DNA from: Candidatus Avimuribaculum pullicola
GTDB lineage: Bacteria > Bacteroidota > Bacteroidia > Bacteroidales > Muribaculaceae
NCBI GenBank assembly: GCA_018716295.1
Contig: DVKC01000044.1
Coordinates: 1-41,450, forward strand
Direction: 5' to 3'
DNA: 41,450 nt
Under the pieces are notes generated by a model. The model was not told the origin of the DNA and made no database searches. It worked only from the letters and a program-made list of their open reading frames with translations. This document shows, in pieces, positions 34,818 to 41,450 of this stretch. A program made the translations under genes and the position numbers. Every line of letters begins with the position of its first letter. The first letter of the stretch is position 1.

Positions 34818-34855
34818 GGCAGAGGCATGGTTAAATTCCATGTTTCTGCCTTTTT
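34818..34855 (+). terminator. Intrinsic terminator of the PepSY-like gene
   Basis: GGCAGA..CATGG pairs with CCATG..CTGCC around a short loop, followed by five T. Confidence 0.85.
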
Positions 34856-34880
34856 GTTGCAGTTGGCCGAAGGGCTTAAT

Positions 34881-34911
34881 TTGCCAGTGCGGTTACAATG
34901 CAGTATCTTTG
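34881..34911 (+). promoter_or_regulatory. Promoter of obgE
   Basis: TTG (34881-34883), 20 nt, TATCTTTG (34904-34911), about 20 nt before the ATG. Confidence 0.8.
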
Positions 34912-34932
34912 TGCCATAAATTACAGTAAGAT

Positions 34933-36126
34933 ATGGCAGGAGGGTCTAATTTTATCGATTACGTGAAGATATTTTGTCGCTCGGGGCGTGGCGGTGCTGG
35001 TTCGCTGCACTTCCACCGGGCAAAGTATGTGCCTAAGGGTGGTCCCGACGGCGGCGACGGCGGGCGCGGCGGACATGTGATATTGCGAGGCAATCGCAAC
35101 TTGTGGACGCTGTTGCACCTGAAATACAAGCGGCACGTATTTGCCACAAACGGACAGGCCGGCGGAGCAAACCGCAGCACAGGACGCGATGGCGAAGACC
35201 AAGTGGTTGAAGTGCCTTGCGGGACTGCTGTCTATGATGCCGACACAGGCGAATTCCTGTGTGATGTTACCGAAGACGGCGAAGAAGTAAAATTGCTCAA
35301 AGGTGGGCGTGGAGGACTTGGCAACTGGCAGTTCAAGAGTGCCACAAACCGCACTCCGCGCTATGCACAGCCTGGGGAACCTGGAATCGAAAAGGCCATA
35401 GTTCTTGAATTGAAGTTGCTCGCCGATGTCGGGCTTGTGGGATTTCCCAATGCTGGCAAATCTACATTGCTGTCATCGGTATCGGCAGCAAAACCCAAGA
35501 TTGCCAATTACCCATTCACGACGCTTGAACCCAACCTCGGCATTGTGAGCTACCGCGACCAGCGTTCTTTTGTAATGGCCGATATTCCTGGAATTATCGA
35601 GGGCGCAAGTGAAGGACGTGGGTTGGGATTACGTTTTTTGCGGCATATTGAGCGTAATGCAGTGTTGCTGTTCATGATTCCAGCCGATAGCGACGACATA
35701 AGGCATGAATATGATGTACTATGCAATGAATTGGCAACCTTCAACCCCGACCTTGCCGACAAGCCTCGCGTGCTTGCCATTACTAAATGTGACTTGCTCG
35801 ATGACGAGTTACTCGAAGATATTCGCCATAACCAGTTGCCCGAGGGGGTGAAATGTGTCTTTATATCGGCAGTGGCTGGAATGGGCCTGCTTGAACTTAA
35901 AGACCTGCTATGGCGTGAAATCAATGATGAGAACAATCGCATTCCATCTAAAATAACACACCGCGACCTCGATGAACGCCACCGCGTGAAAGAAGAGGAT
36001 GCATTCATTTTTGAAGTTGCTCCCGATGAGGCATTTGACGAAGAAGATGCACCCGACATGGGTGGAAGAATGCAAGATGAAGACCCTTGGGATGATGGGG
36101 AATACTGGCCCGACGACAAACATTAA
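34933..36126 (+). CDS. obgE: GTPase Obg/CgtA
   Basis: An essential GTPase linked to late 50S ribosomal subunit assembly and stress responses. In the 397 residues, the glycine-rich Obg fold is N-terminal (about 1-160; [36 protein letters not shown]). The G domain follows with G1 GFPNAGKS (170-177), TTLEPNLG as G2, [11 protein letters not shown] as G3 and ITKCDLLDD as G4. The C-terminal tail is short and very acidic, rich in Asp and Glu, without a TGS domain. Order and length are usual for Bacteroidota. The last codons overlap the start of the next gene by up to 35 nt. Confidence 0.97.
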   Translation: MAGGSNFIDYVKIFCRSGRGGAGSLHFHRAKYVPKGGPDGGDGGRGGHVILRGNRNLWTLLHLKYKRHVFATNGQAGGANRSTGRDGEDQVVEVPCGTAVYDADTGEFLCDVTEDGEEVKLLKGGRGGLGNWQFKSATNRTPRYAQPGEPGIEKAIVLELKLLADVGLVGFPNAGKSTLLSSVSAAKPKIANYPFTTLEPNLGIVSYRDQRSFVMADIPGIIEGASEGRGLGLRFLRHIERNAVLLFMIPADSDDIRHEYDVLCNELATFNPDLADKPRVLAITKCDLLDDELLEDIRHNQLPEGVKCVFISAVAGMGLLELKDLLWREINDENNRIPSKITHRDLDERHRVKEEDAFIFEVAPDEAFDEEDAPDMGGRMQDEDPWDDGEYWPDDKH

Positions 36127-36904
36127 ACGTGGCCCACTATGCTCGCTGTTTCCTGGCAAAGTGCTTGATTTCACCACATTGCGCGGAAATTACGACAATA
36201 GCGACCCTTACAGCGGGTTTTCGATATGCGGCTATACTGGCGATGTTCCTCAACACTATGACAAATGTCTGCATCAACTCGCCGACGCCCTTAACGTGGA
36301 TATCAACAATATTATCCAGCCTCGGCAGACACATGGTTCACAAGTGGTGATGTTGAATGACAACTTTTTCAGCATGGACTTGGACGAACGCAGCAAGCTG
36401 CTTGATGGGGTAGATGGATTAATCACCTCTTGCAAGCGCGTAGTAGTTGGTGTCAACACGGCCGATTGCGTACCTGTATTGTTGTGTGCATGCGGGCAAG
36501 TACCAATGGTGGCGGCTGTCCATGCCGGCTGGCGTGGCACACTTGCAGGAATTGCGGCCAAAACTGCAAGAATGATGCTTGAAACATGCCGTGCCGAAGA
36601 TATTGCAGCATATATAGGTGTGTCGATTTGTTGTGATTGTTTTGAAGTTGGTGACGAAGTAGCCGATGCTTTCTTTACGGCAGGCTACACTGAAATACAC
36701 CATAATACCATCACTGGCAAAGCACATATCAACTTGCAAGAAATCAATCGCCGTCAATTGATCGATTGCGGTATTGCTCCCGAAAAGATATTTATTGACG
36801 GACGCTGCTCACGCCACGACAAATCGGGCAATTATTTCTCAGCTCGCCGTATGGGCATACATTCAGGCCGCACTTTTACAGGAATAATGCTTGAAACTGT
36901 TTAG
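36092..36904 (+). CDS. pgeF: Purine nucleoside phosphorylase/laccase-domain protein (PgeF/YfiH family)
   Basis: A protein of the YfiH/PgeF (DUF152) family, whose members act on purine nucleosides and have been linked to correct peptidoglycan composition; older annotations call them polyphenol oxidases. The 270 residues hold the metal-binding set: His81 in QTHGS, Cys126 in [10 protein letters not shown] and His144 in [15 protein letters not shown] and a C-terminal [13 protein letters not shown] are also present. The start is uncertain: ATG at 36092 (chosen), 36095 or 36077 all lie inside the obgE end, and conserved sequence begins about residue 20, so translation is coupled to obgE. Confidence 0.88.
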   Translation: MMGNTGPTTNIKRGPLCSLFPGKVLDFTTLRGNYDNSDPYSGFSICGYTGDVPQHYDKCLHQLADALNVDINNIIQPRQTHGSQVVMLNDNFFSMDLDERSKLLDGVDGLITSCKRVVVGVNTADCVPVLLCACGQVPMVAAVHAGWRGTLAGIAAKTARMMLETCRAEDIAAYIGVSICCDCFEVGDEVADAFFTAGYTEIHHNTITGKAHINLQEINRRQLIDCGIAPEKIFIDGRCSRHDKSGNYFSARRMGIHSGRTFTGIMLETV

Positions 36905-36951
36905 GATTGCAACCAGTCAATGCAAACTAAAGTTAAAACCAACAACACATT

Positions 36952-36982
36952 TTGCGCTATTGTAACAAATTGGCTACCTTTG
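36952..36982 (+). promoter_or_regulatory. Promoter of the T-arm-containing ncRNA
   Basis: TTG (36952-36954), 20 nt, TACCTTTG (36975-36982), identical in its -7 box to the tRNA-Arg promoter of this window. Confidence 0.85.
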
Positions 36983-36988
36983 CACCCA

Positions 36989-37147
36989 CAATTGGAAAGT
37001 TTCCTTTTACAATAAGGCCGAAGCAGTAACGACATATCGTTGCTGGCGATTACAAGGGTTCAATTCCCTTACGTGCCACAAGTGGAGAGAGGAGAATGAG
37101 CAACGAGGCTTTCGGGTCGATATGTTGCTCATTTTTTCATGCCTTTT
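36989..37147 (+). ncRNA. Candidate structured ncRNA carrying a tRNA-like T arm
   Basis: An independent transcription unit of about 160 nt has a strong promoter and an intrinsic terminator, with no ORF of note. A 5' hairpin uses GGAAA/TTTCC near 36994-37004. CAGTAACGA (37024-37032) pairs with TCGTTGCTG (37037-37045) around CATA. Then comes a perfect tRNA T arm: AAGGG (37054-37058), loop TTCAATT, CCCTT (37066-37070), followed by 7 nt ACGTGCC and A, as in a tRNA 3' end. The matching 5' acceptor strand (GGCACGT) is absent, so it is not a tRNA; only GGC at 37045-37047 could pair with GCC. Family not identified. Confidence 0.7.
37096..37147 (+). terminator. Intrinsic terminator of the T-arm ncRNA
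   Basis: ATGAGCAAC (37096-37104) pairs perfectly with GTTGCTCAT (37134-37142) across a long loop with an internal GGCTTTCGGGTC-type pairing, followed by a T tract. Bases 37148-37222 show nothing else. Confidence 0.85.
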
Positions 37148-37222
37148 ACACGCTATGCGGTGTTTGCTTCCAAAAACATTTGTTAAGGTATTGCTACACT
37201 TCTTTTTTTGCTGTAAACATCG

Positions 37223-37230
37223 TATATTTG
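37223..37230 (+). promoter_or_regulatory. Putative -7 box of cysE/rlmL
   Basis: TATATTTG matches TAnnTTTG, 31 nt before the ATG. The -33 position has TTC rather than TTG. Confidence 0.5.
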
Positions 37231-37261
37231 CATAGGTAAAACAATCTTATTTCAACCATTT

Positions 37262-38218
37262 ATGATGCGTTCCCATAGTTATGACGAAAATGACCTGAAG
37301 CAGACGGTTGTCGAGCTTGCCGACCAGGACAGCTTGTGCCGCATGTGCCATCTTCGCCTGGGATTTGAGCCTCTGCCACAGGAGCCTATGATACATGAGT
37401 TAGTGATGCTATGCCGCTCGGTGCTTTTCCCTGGCTTCTTTGGCAAAGAAGAAGTGAACGCTTTCAATATGGAATACCTGCTGGGATTGCAAGTGGAACG
37501 GCTCAAGTGCTTGCTTGAGAACCAGATTGTGGCAGGACTTGTGTTCAAGGACAAGCATGATTGCAAGGGAGGCAAAGACTTGTCGCCGCTGTTGGATACA
37601 GCCCGAAAGGTGACAATGCGTTTCCTGCACAGGCTTCCCGAGTTGCGACGTATCCTGCACACCGATGTAGAAGCAATATATTTGGGCGACCCAGCCGCAA
37701 CGAGCCACGAAGAAGTAATATATTGCTATCCAGCCATAAAGGCTATAATCAACCACCGCATCGCACATGAACTATTGCTCGAAGGAATACCCATCATTCC
37801 GCGAATGATAAGCGAGATGGCACATTCCGAAACAGGCATTGACATACATCCGGGCGCACAAATCGGTCACCACTTTGCCATCGACCATGGCACAGGTGTG
37901 GTGATTGGTGCAACAGCAATAATCGGCAACAACGTAAAGTTATACCAAGGTGTCACTCTTGGTGCCAAGAGTTTCGACCTCGACGAAGATAACAATCCTA
38001 TAAAAGGCATTCCACGCCACCCGATTATAGGGAACAATGTTATAATATATTCCAATGCCTCGATATTGGGGCGCATTACCATAGGCGACAATGCCGTAAT
38101 CGGCGGTAACATCTGGGTAACTGCCGATGTGCCAGCAGGCGAACGGCTGACGCAAGCCAAGGCAAGCAATAACAATAAAAATACACATATTTCCACAGAC
38201 AAGAGTGATGATAAGTAA
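37262..38218 (+). CDS. cysE: Serine O-acetyltransferase
   Basis: It acetylates L-serine with acetyl-CoA to O-acetylserine, the first step of cysteine synthesis. The 318 residues have a long helical N-terminal domain (about 1-190) and a left-handed beta-helix of hexapeptide repeats (about 195-290; IDIHPGAQIG, VVIGATAIIG, ITIGDNAVIGG). The catalytic Asp-His pair is in FAIDHGTG (His209), with LYQGVTLGA following. The length and N-terminal domain fit the EpsC-like subgroup common in Bacteroidota. A disordered N/K/S-rich tail ends the protein. It overlaps the methyltransferase gene by 14 nt. Met at 37265 is an alternative start. Confidence 0.94.
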   Translation: MMRSHSYDENDLKQTVVELADQDSLCRMCHLRLGFEPLPQEPMIHELVMLCRSVLFPGFFGKEEVNAFNMEYLLGLQVERLKCLLENQIVAGLVFKDKHDCKGGKDLSPLLDTARKVTMRFLHRLPELRRILHTDVEAIYLGDPAATSHEEVIYCYPAIKAIINHRIAHELLLEGIPIIPRMISEMAHSETGIDIHPGAQIGHHFAIDHGTGVVIGATAIIGNNVKLYQGVTLGAKSFDLDEDNNPIKGIPRHPIIGNNVIIYSNASILGRITIGDNAVIGGNIWVTADVPAGERLTQAKASNNNKNTHISTDKSDDK

Positions 38219-39848
38219 ATTTGAAATGGTAGCCAAAACGTTCAAAGGGCTTGAAAACGTGTTGGCTGATGAATTAAAGCAATTAGGAGCCGAGAATGTC
38301 GAGCCAGGCAACCGCATGGTGTCTTTTATGGGCGACTTGGCCATGCTATATCGTGCCAACATTGGCTGCCGCACCGCTCTTAGAATATTGAAGCCTATTT
38401 ACAAGTTCTATGCGCAAGATGCCGATGAGTTGTACGAAGCTGTAAAGAAATTCAAATGGGACGATTATATGACCCCATTGCAGACATTTTCGATTGATGC
38501 CACAGTGTTCAGCGAAAATTTCCGCCACAGCCGTTTTGTTACTTACCGGGTAAAAGATGCCATTGCCGACTATTTCATGGAAAAGTGTGGCAAGCGCCCG
38601 TCTATAAGGCTAAACAACCCAGATTTCACGTTCGACGTGCACATATCCGACAACCAAGTGACACTCTCGCTTGACAGTTCGGGCGAATCGCTTCATAAAC
38701 GGGGATACCGCGAAGCCCAAACCGAAGCACCTATCAACGAAGTGCTTGCGGCTGGCATAATCTTGCTTACAGGCTGGCATGGTGAAACCGATTTCTACGA
38801 CCCAATGTGCGGCTCGGGTACTTTCCTCATCGAAGCAGCACTTATTGCCGCCAATATCAATCCAGGCATTTTCCGCTCAAATTTTGCATTTGAACGCTGG
38901 CCCGATTTCGACCAGGACTTGTTTGATGAAATCTACAACGATGACAGCCGCGAACGCCCATTCACACACAAGATATACGGTTCAGACATATCACCCAAGG
39001 CTATCGATATAGCCCTGCGCAACATTAAGAGCGCAGCTGTAGGCCGATATATCGAGGTAAAAGCCCAACCGTTGAAAAACATCGAAGAAATACCCAACGA
39101 GGGGGGAATACTTGTCACAAATCCACCTTACGGAGAACGCATCTCGGTGGAAGATATGGAAGAGCTGTACCGAACTTTAGGCGATAAATTGAAAAAAGTA
39201 TTCAAGGGATTCAAAGCATGGGTGATAGGTTACAACACCGATTTGCTTGATACGATAGGGTTGAAACCATCATTGAAATTCCCGCTGCTGAACGGCTCGC
39301 TTGAATGTGAGTTACGGGAGTATGTGATTTTTGATGGCACTTATGCCGAATTTCGCAAGGAAGGGCGCAGCGTAAAAAACGAAGATTTCAAAGGCGAACG
39401 CCGACCACAATTTAAACGTCGCAACTTCGAACCTACCGACAACAAGGAGAAACCTCGTTACAACAAGTGGCACAAACAAGATGACGAGGAGGGCAAAGGA
39501 AATAGTGACAAGGAAAGACCTCGTCGCAAACCGCGCTTCCAAGCCGATGGCTCACCGAAGAACGCGCTTGAAGAAAAAATACGCCGCCCATACCACGAAC
39601 GCCGCCGTGACGAAGATTCACGCCGCAGGTCGGCTGACAGTGGCAGCAAAGACCAATATTCTACCACCGAAGATACAGAGCGTAGCCAACAACGCCCAAC
39701 TTCAGAACACAGTGAAGCTCGCACAAACCGCATTATAAAGTTCAAGCAACCTCAATTGTCGGCCGATAAAGAACAGCCCATAATCCGAGGCCGCCGTAAT
39801 AGTTGGCGTCGCAATGACCTTCCTGAGAATAACGAAAATAACGATTAA
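38205..39848 (+). CDS. rlmL: 23S rRNA methyltransferase RlmL-type (THUMP + methyltransferase)
   Basis: An SAM-dependent RNA methyltransferase of the RlmL N-terminal type, which makes N2-methylguanosine in 23S rRNA. In the 547 residues, a THUMP domain (about 45-155) precedes the methyltransferase with DPMCGSGT (199-206, SAM binding) and NPPY (306-309, catalytic). Residues after about 385 form an unusually long, low-complexity, Arg/Lys/Glu-rich tail (repeated ERRP, RRRDED and RNSWRRND-like segments), probably disordered and RNA-binding. The second RlmK-like methyltransferase domain of E. coli RlmL is absent. The start overlaps the cysE end. Confidence 0.9.
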   Translation: MMISKFEMVAKTFKGLENVLADELKQLGAENVEPGNRMVSFMGDLAMLYRANIGCRTALRILKPIYKFYAQDADELYEAVKKFKWDDYMTPLQTFSIDATVFSENFRHSRFVTYRVKDAIADYFMEKCGKRPSIRLNNPDFTFDVHISDNQVTLSLDSSGESLHKRGYREAQTEAPINEVLAAGIILLTGWHGETDFYDPMCGSGTFLIEAALIAANINPGIFRSNFAFERWPDFDQDLFDEIYNDDSRERPFTHKIYGSDISPKAIDIALRNIKSAAVGRYIEVKAQPLKNIEEIPNEGGILVTNPPYGERISVEDMEELYRTLGDKLKKVFKGFKAWVIGYNTDLLDTIGLKPSLKFPLLNGSLECELREYVIFDGTYAEFRKEGRSVKNEDFKGERRPQFKRRNFEPTDNKEKPRYNKWHKQDDEEGKGNSDKERPRRKPRFQADGSPKNALEEKIRRPYHERRRDEDSRRRSADSGSKDQYSTTEDTERSQQRPTSEHSEARTNRIIKFKQPQLSADKEQPIIRGRRNSWRRNDLPENNENND

Positions 39849-39871
39849 TAATAACGTAGCCATAAAAAACA

Positions 39872-41155
39872 ATGAAAAAATACACTATACTGCTCTTGGG
39901 TTCAGGTGGACGTGAATCGGCGTTAGCCTGGAAACTTGCCCAAAGCCCGAAACTTGAAAAATTGTTTATAGCACCAGGAAATGGTGGAACCATGCAATAC
40001 GGCACTAACGTAGCTTTGTCACCACTTGATTTCCCGGCAATAAAGGATTTCGTGATTGCCAACTCTGTCAATATGGTGGTAGTGGGTAACGAAGACCCTT
40101 TAGTGGCAGGAATATATGATTATTTCGCTGCCGATGCTGCTTTGCAAAATGTGCCAGTAGTTGGCCCGTCAAAAGAAGGTGCAATGCTTGAAGGCAGTAA
40201 GGATTTTGCCAAAGAGTTTATGAAACGCCACAGCATTCCTACAGCCGAGCATCTAAGTGTGGACGCATCAACAATCGATGATGGATATGCGTTTATTGAA
40301 AAACACCAACCTCCGTATGTACTTAAAGCCGATGGCCTTGCTGCTGGCAAAGGGGTTCTTATCGTTCCTGATGCACAAGAAGCAAAAAGCCAATTGCGGG
40401 CTATGCTTGACGGAATGTTTGGAGCATCATCGAGCAAGGTGGTTTTGGAACAATTCTTAAGCGGCATTGAATGTTCGGTTTTTGTGCTCACCGATGGCGA
40501 CAATTACAAAATCTTACCCGTAGCCAAAGATTATAAACGTATAGGCGAGGGCGATACTGGGCCAAATACAGGTGGCATGGGTGCAGTTTCTCCAGTAAGT
40601 TTTGCTGATGAATGTTTCATGCACAAAGTGGAGGAACGTATAATAAAGCCTACGGTCAATGGATTAAAACAAGAAAATATTACATACCGTGGATTTATAT
40701 TCTTCGGATTAATAAATGTTGGAGGTGACCCATTTGTCATAGAGTACAACGTGCGCATGGGCGATCCCGAAACAGAGGTAGTGATGTTACGCATTGATAG
40801 CGATTTGCTTGATTTGCTTGAAGGTGTAGTGACAGGCACACTTGCCGATAGAGTTCTTAATATCGACCAACGGTATGCAACTACGGTTATGGTGGTTTCT
40901 AATGGTTATCCTGGCAGCTATGCCAAAGGGAAAGTAATAACAGGTACAGAACATGTTGACGGCAGTATATTATTCCATGCTGGCACAAGCAAGTCTGATG
41001 ATGGTGCGCTGCTCACATCTGGTGGACGTGTTATTGCTGTAAGTTCGTATGGGGCTACCAAAGATGAAGCTTTGCATAAGTCATTCGCAAATATTGAAAA
41101 AATTGACTTTGAAGGCAAAACCTACCGCCGTGATATAGGTTTCGACCTAAAATAA
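39872..41155 (+). CDS. purD: Phosphoribosylamine--glycine ligase (GAR synthetase)
   Basis: It joins glycine to 5-phosphoribosylamine with ATP, the second step of purine synthesis. The 427 residues are an ATP-grasp enzyme of normal length. [16 protein letters not shown] opens the N-terminal domain, and [22 protein letters not shown] and [22 protein letters not shown] follow. The ATP-grasp core includes [34 protein letters not shown] and [14 protein letters not shown] (metal-binding Glu and Asn). It starts 23 nt after rlmL on the same strand, with no terminator between, so the genes from cysE to purD may be cotranscribed. Confidence 0.97.
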   Translation: MKKYTILLLGSGGRESALAWKLAQSPKLEKLFIAPGNGGTMQYGTNVALSPLDFPAIKDFVIANSVNMVVVGNEDPLVAGIYDYFAADAALQNVPVVGPSKEGAMLEGSKDFAKEFMKRHSIPTAEHLSVDASTIDDGYAFIEKHQPPYVLKADGLAAGKGVLIVPDAQEAKSQLRAMLDGMFGASSSKVVLEQFLSGIECSVFVLTDGDNYKILPVAKDYKRIGEGDTGPNTGGMGAVSPVSFADECFMHKVEERIIKPTVNGLKQENITYRGFIFFGLINVGGDPFVIEYNVRMGDPETEVVMLRIDSDLLDLLEGVVTGTLADRVLNIDQRYATTVMVVSNGYPGSYAKGKVITGTEHVDGSILFHAGTSKSDDGALLTSGGRVIAVSSYGATKDEALHKSFANIEKIDFEGKTYRRDIGFDLK

Positions 41156-41179
41156 CATAGCTATCATTATTGAACTTAT

Positions 41180-41215
41180 AATCCCACATCACTCTCCATG
41201 CGGTGGTGTGGGATT
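41180..41215 (+). terminator. Hairpin after purD
   Basis: AATCCCACATCAC (41180-41192) pairs with GTGGTGTGGGATT (41203-41215) over 13 bp with one G-T. No T tract follows, so it is a weak terminator by the classic rule, but it marks the end of the purD transcript. Confidence 0.6.
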
Positions 41216-41280
41216 GTTATGTTGTTAGTTAGGAAAATTGGGAGGAAATTAGTTACTTTGTGGAAGAAAGGAGATGGCAA

Positions 41281-41450
41281 ATGATGGAGAACAGTCTTAT
41301 TCGTGACAGGTACGTAAACCCATACACCGACTTTGGCTTCAAAAAGTTGTTTGGGACTGCGATGAACAAGGAATTGCTCATCAGTTTCCTCAATGCGCTG
41401 CTTTTCGGCGGAGAGGAGGTTATCGGCGACATCACATACCTGAACACAGA
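41281..41450 (+). CDS. Rpn/PDDEXK_2 family transposase-nuclease (5' part, cut by the window end)
   Basis: The 56 codons in the window read RDRYVNPYTDFGFKKLFG, then ELLISFLNALLFG, the opening of the Rpn-type recombination-promoting nuclease/PD-(D/E)XK transposase family (PF12784-type) that is highly repeated in Bacteroidota genomes. The nuclease motif itself (ExK) lies beyond the window. Start is ATG at 41281; 41284 is the alternative. A TTACTTTG -7-like box lies at 41253-41260. These genes are short accessory repeats, and the presence of one here marks the next accessory boundary. Confidence 0.85.
   Translation, partial: MMENSLIRDRYVNPYTDFGFKKLFGTAMNKELLISFLNALLFGGEEVIGDITYLNT

Noticed and set aside
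37045..37080. Ordinary tRNA gene at the T-arm-like sequence
   Set aside because: No matching 5' acceptor strand, D arm or anticodon arm upstream within tRNA distance.
1..41450. CRISPR array
   Set aside because: No regularly spaced direct repeats with unique spacers; the only tandem repeats are the short coding ones at 10154-10189.

Overview
The window looks like a chromosomal segment from a gut-type Bacteroidales (Bacteroidota), possibly Muribaculaceae-like; the family-level guess is weak. The main evidence is promoter architecture. Many genes are preceded by TTG, 19-20 nt, then TAnnTTTG, which is the Bacteroidota -33/-7 promoter, and Shine-Dalgarno sequences are scarce. The gene content agrees: a large class 3 fructose-1,6-bisphosphatase, a TonB-dependent receptor, PepSY-like periplasmic proteins, a membrane/cytidylate-kinase-like fusion, and tRNAs without an encoded CCA.

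Positions 1-10.4 kb are accessory. The 3' half of a tRNA-Phe with its terminator marks the edge of an integrated element lying to the left. A decayed HTH regulator follows, then a type I restriction-modification operon: hsdM, hsdS, a small membrane/coiled-coil protein, a broken copy of the hsdR 5' end, an AlbA_2/GHKL ATPase, intact hsdR and a second AlbA_2/GHKL ATPase. The broken hsdR start shows that the right half of the operon was assembled by recombination.

Positions 10.4-18.9 kb are mostly core: tRNA-Arg(ACG), mutS, a DUF115/MptE-like gene, a TonB-dependent receptor, and fbp on the minus strand. Between the receptor and fbp is an independent transcription unit of about 200 nt with its own promoter and terminator, strong internal pairing and a 27-codon ORF.

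Positions 19.0-20.9 kb hold an AT-rich two-gene cassette, an OLD/AAA-type ATPase overlapping by 4 nt a small PD-(D/E)XK-like protein. It is inserted next to a housekeeping run (ybaK, aroC, radical SAM) and is the best candidate for an undescribed defence module.

Positions 23.4-34.1 kb carry two outer-membrane proteins, an aldose-1-epimerase-like protein, a MITE-like inverted-repeat element, another envelope protein, a putative minus-strand small RNA with a 13-codon ORF, topA, a SulP transporter and the membrane/kinase fusion.

Positions 34.3-41.4 kb carry a PepSY-like protein, obgE, a purine nucleoside phosphorylase/laccase-domain protein, a second strong ncRNA candidate containing a tRNA T-arm, cysE, an RlmL-type 23S rRNA methyltransferase, purD, and the start of an Rpn/PDDEXK_2 transposase-like gene cut by the window end. 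No CRISPR array, rRNA or complete insertion sequence was seen.
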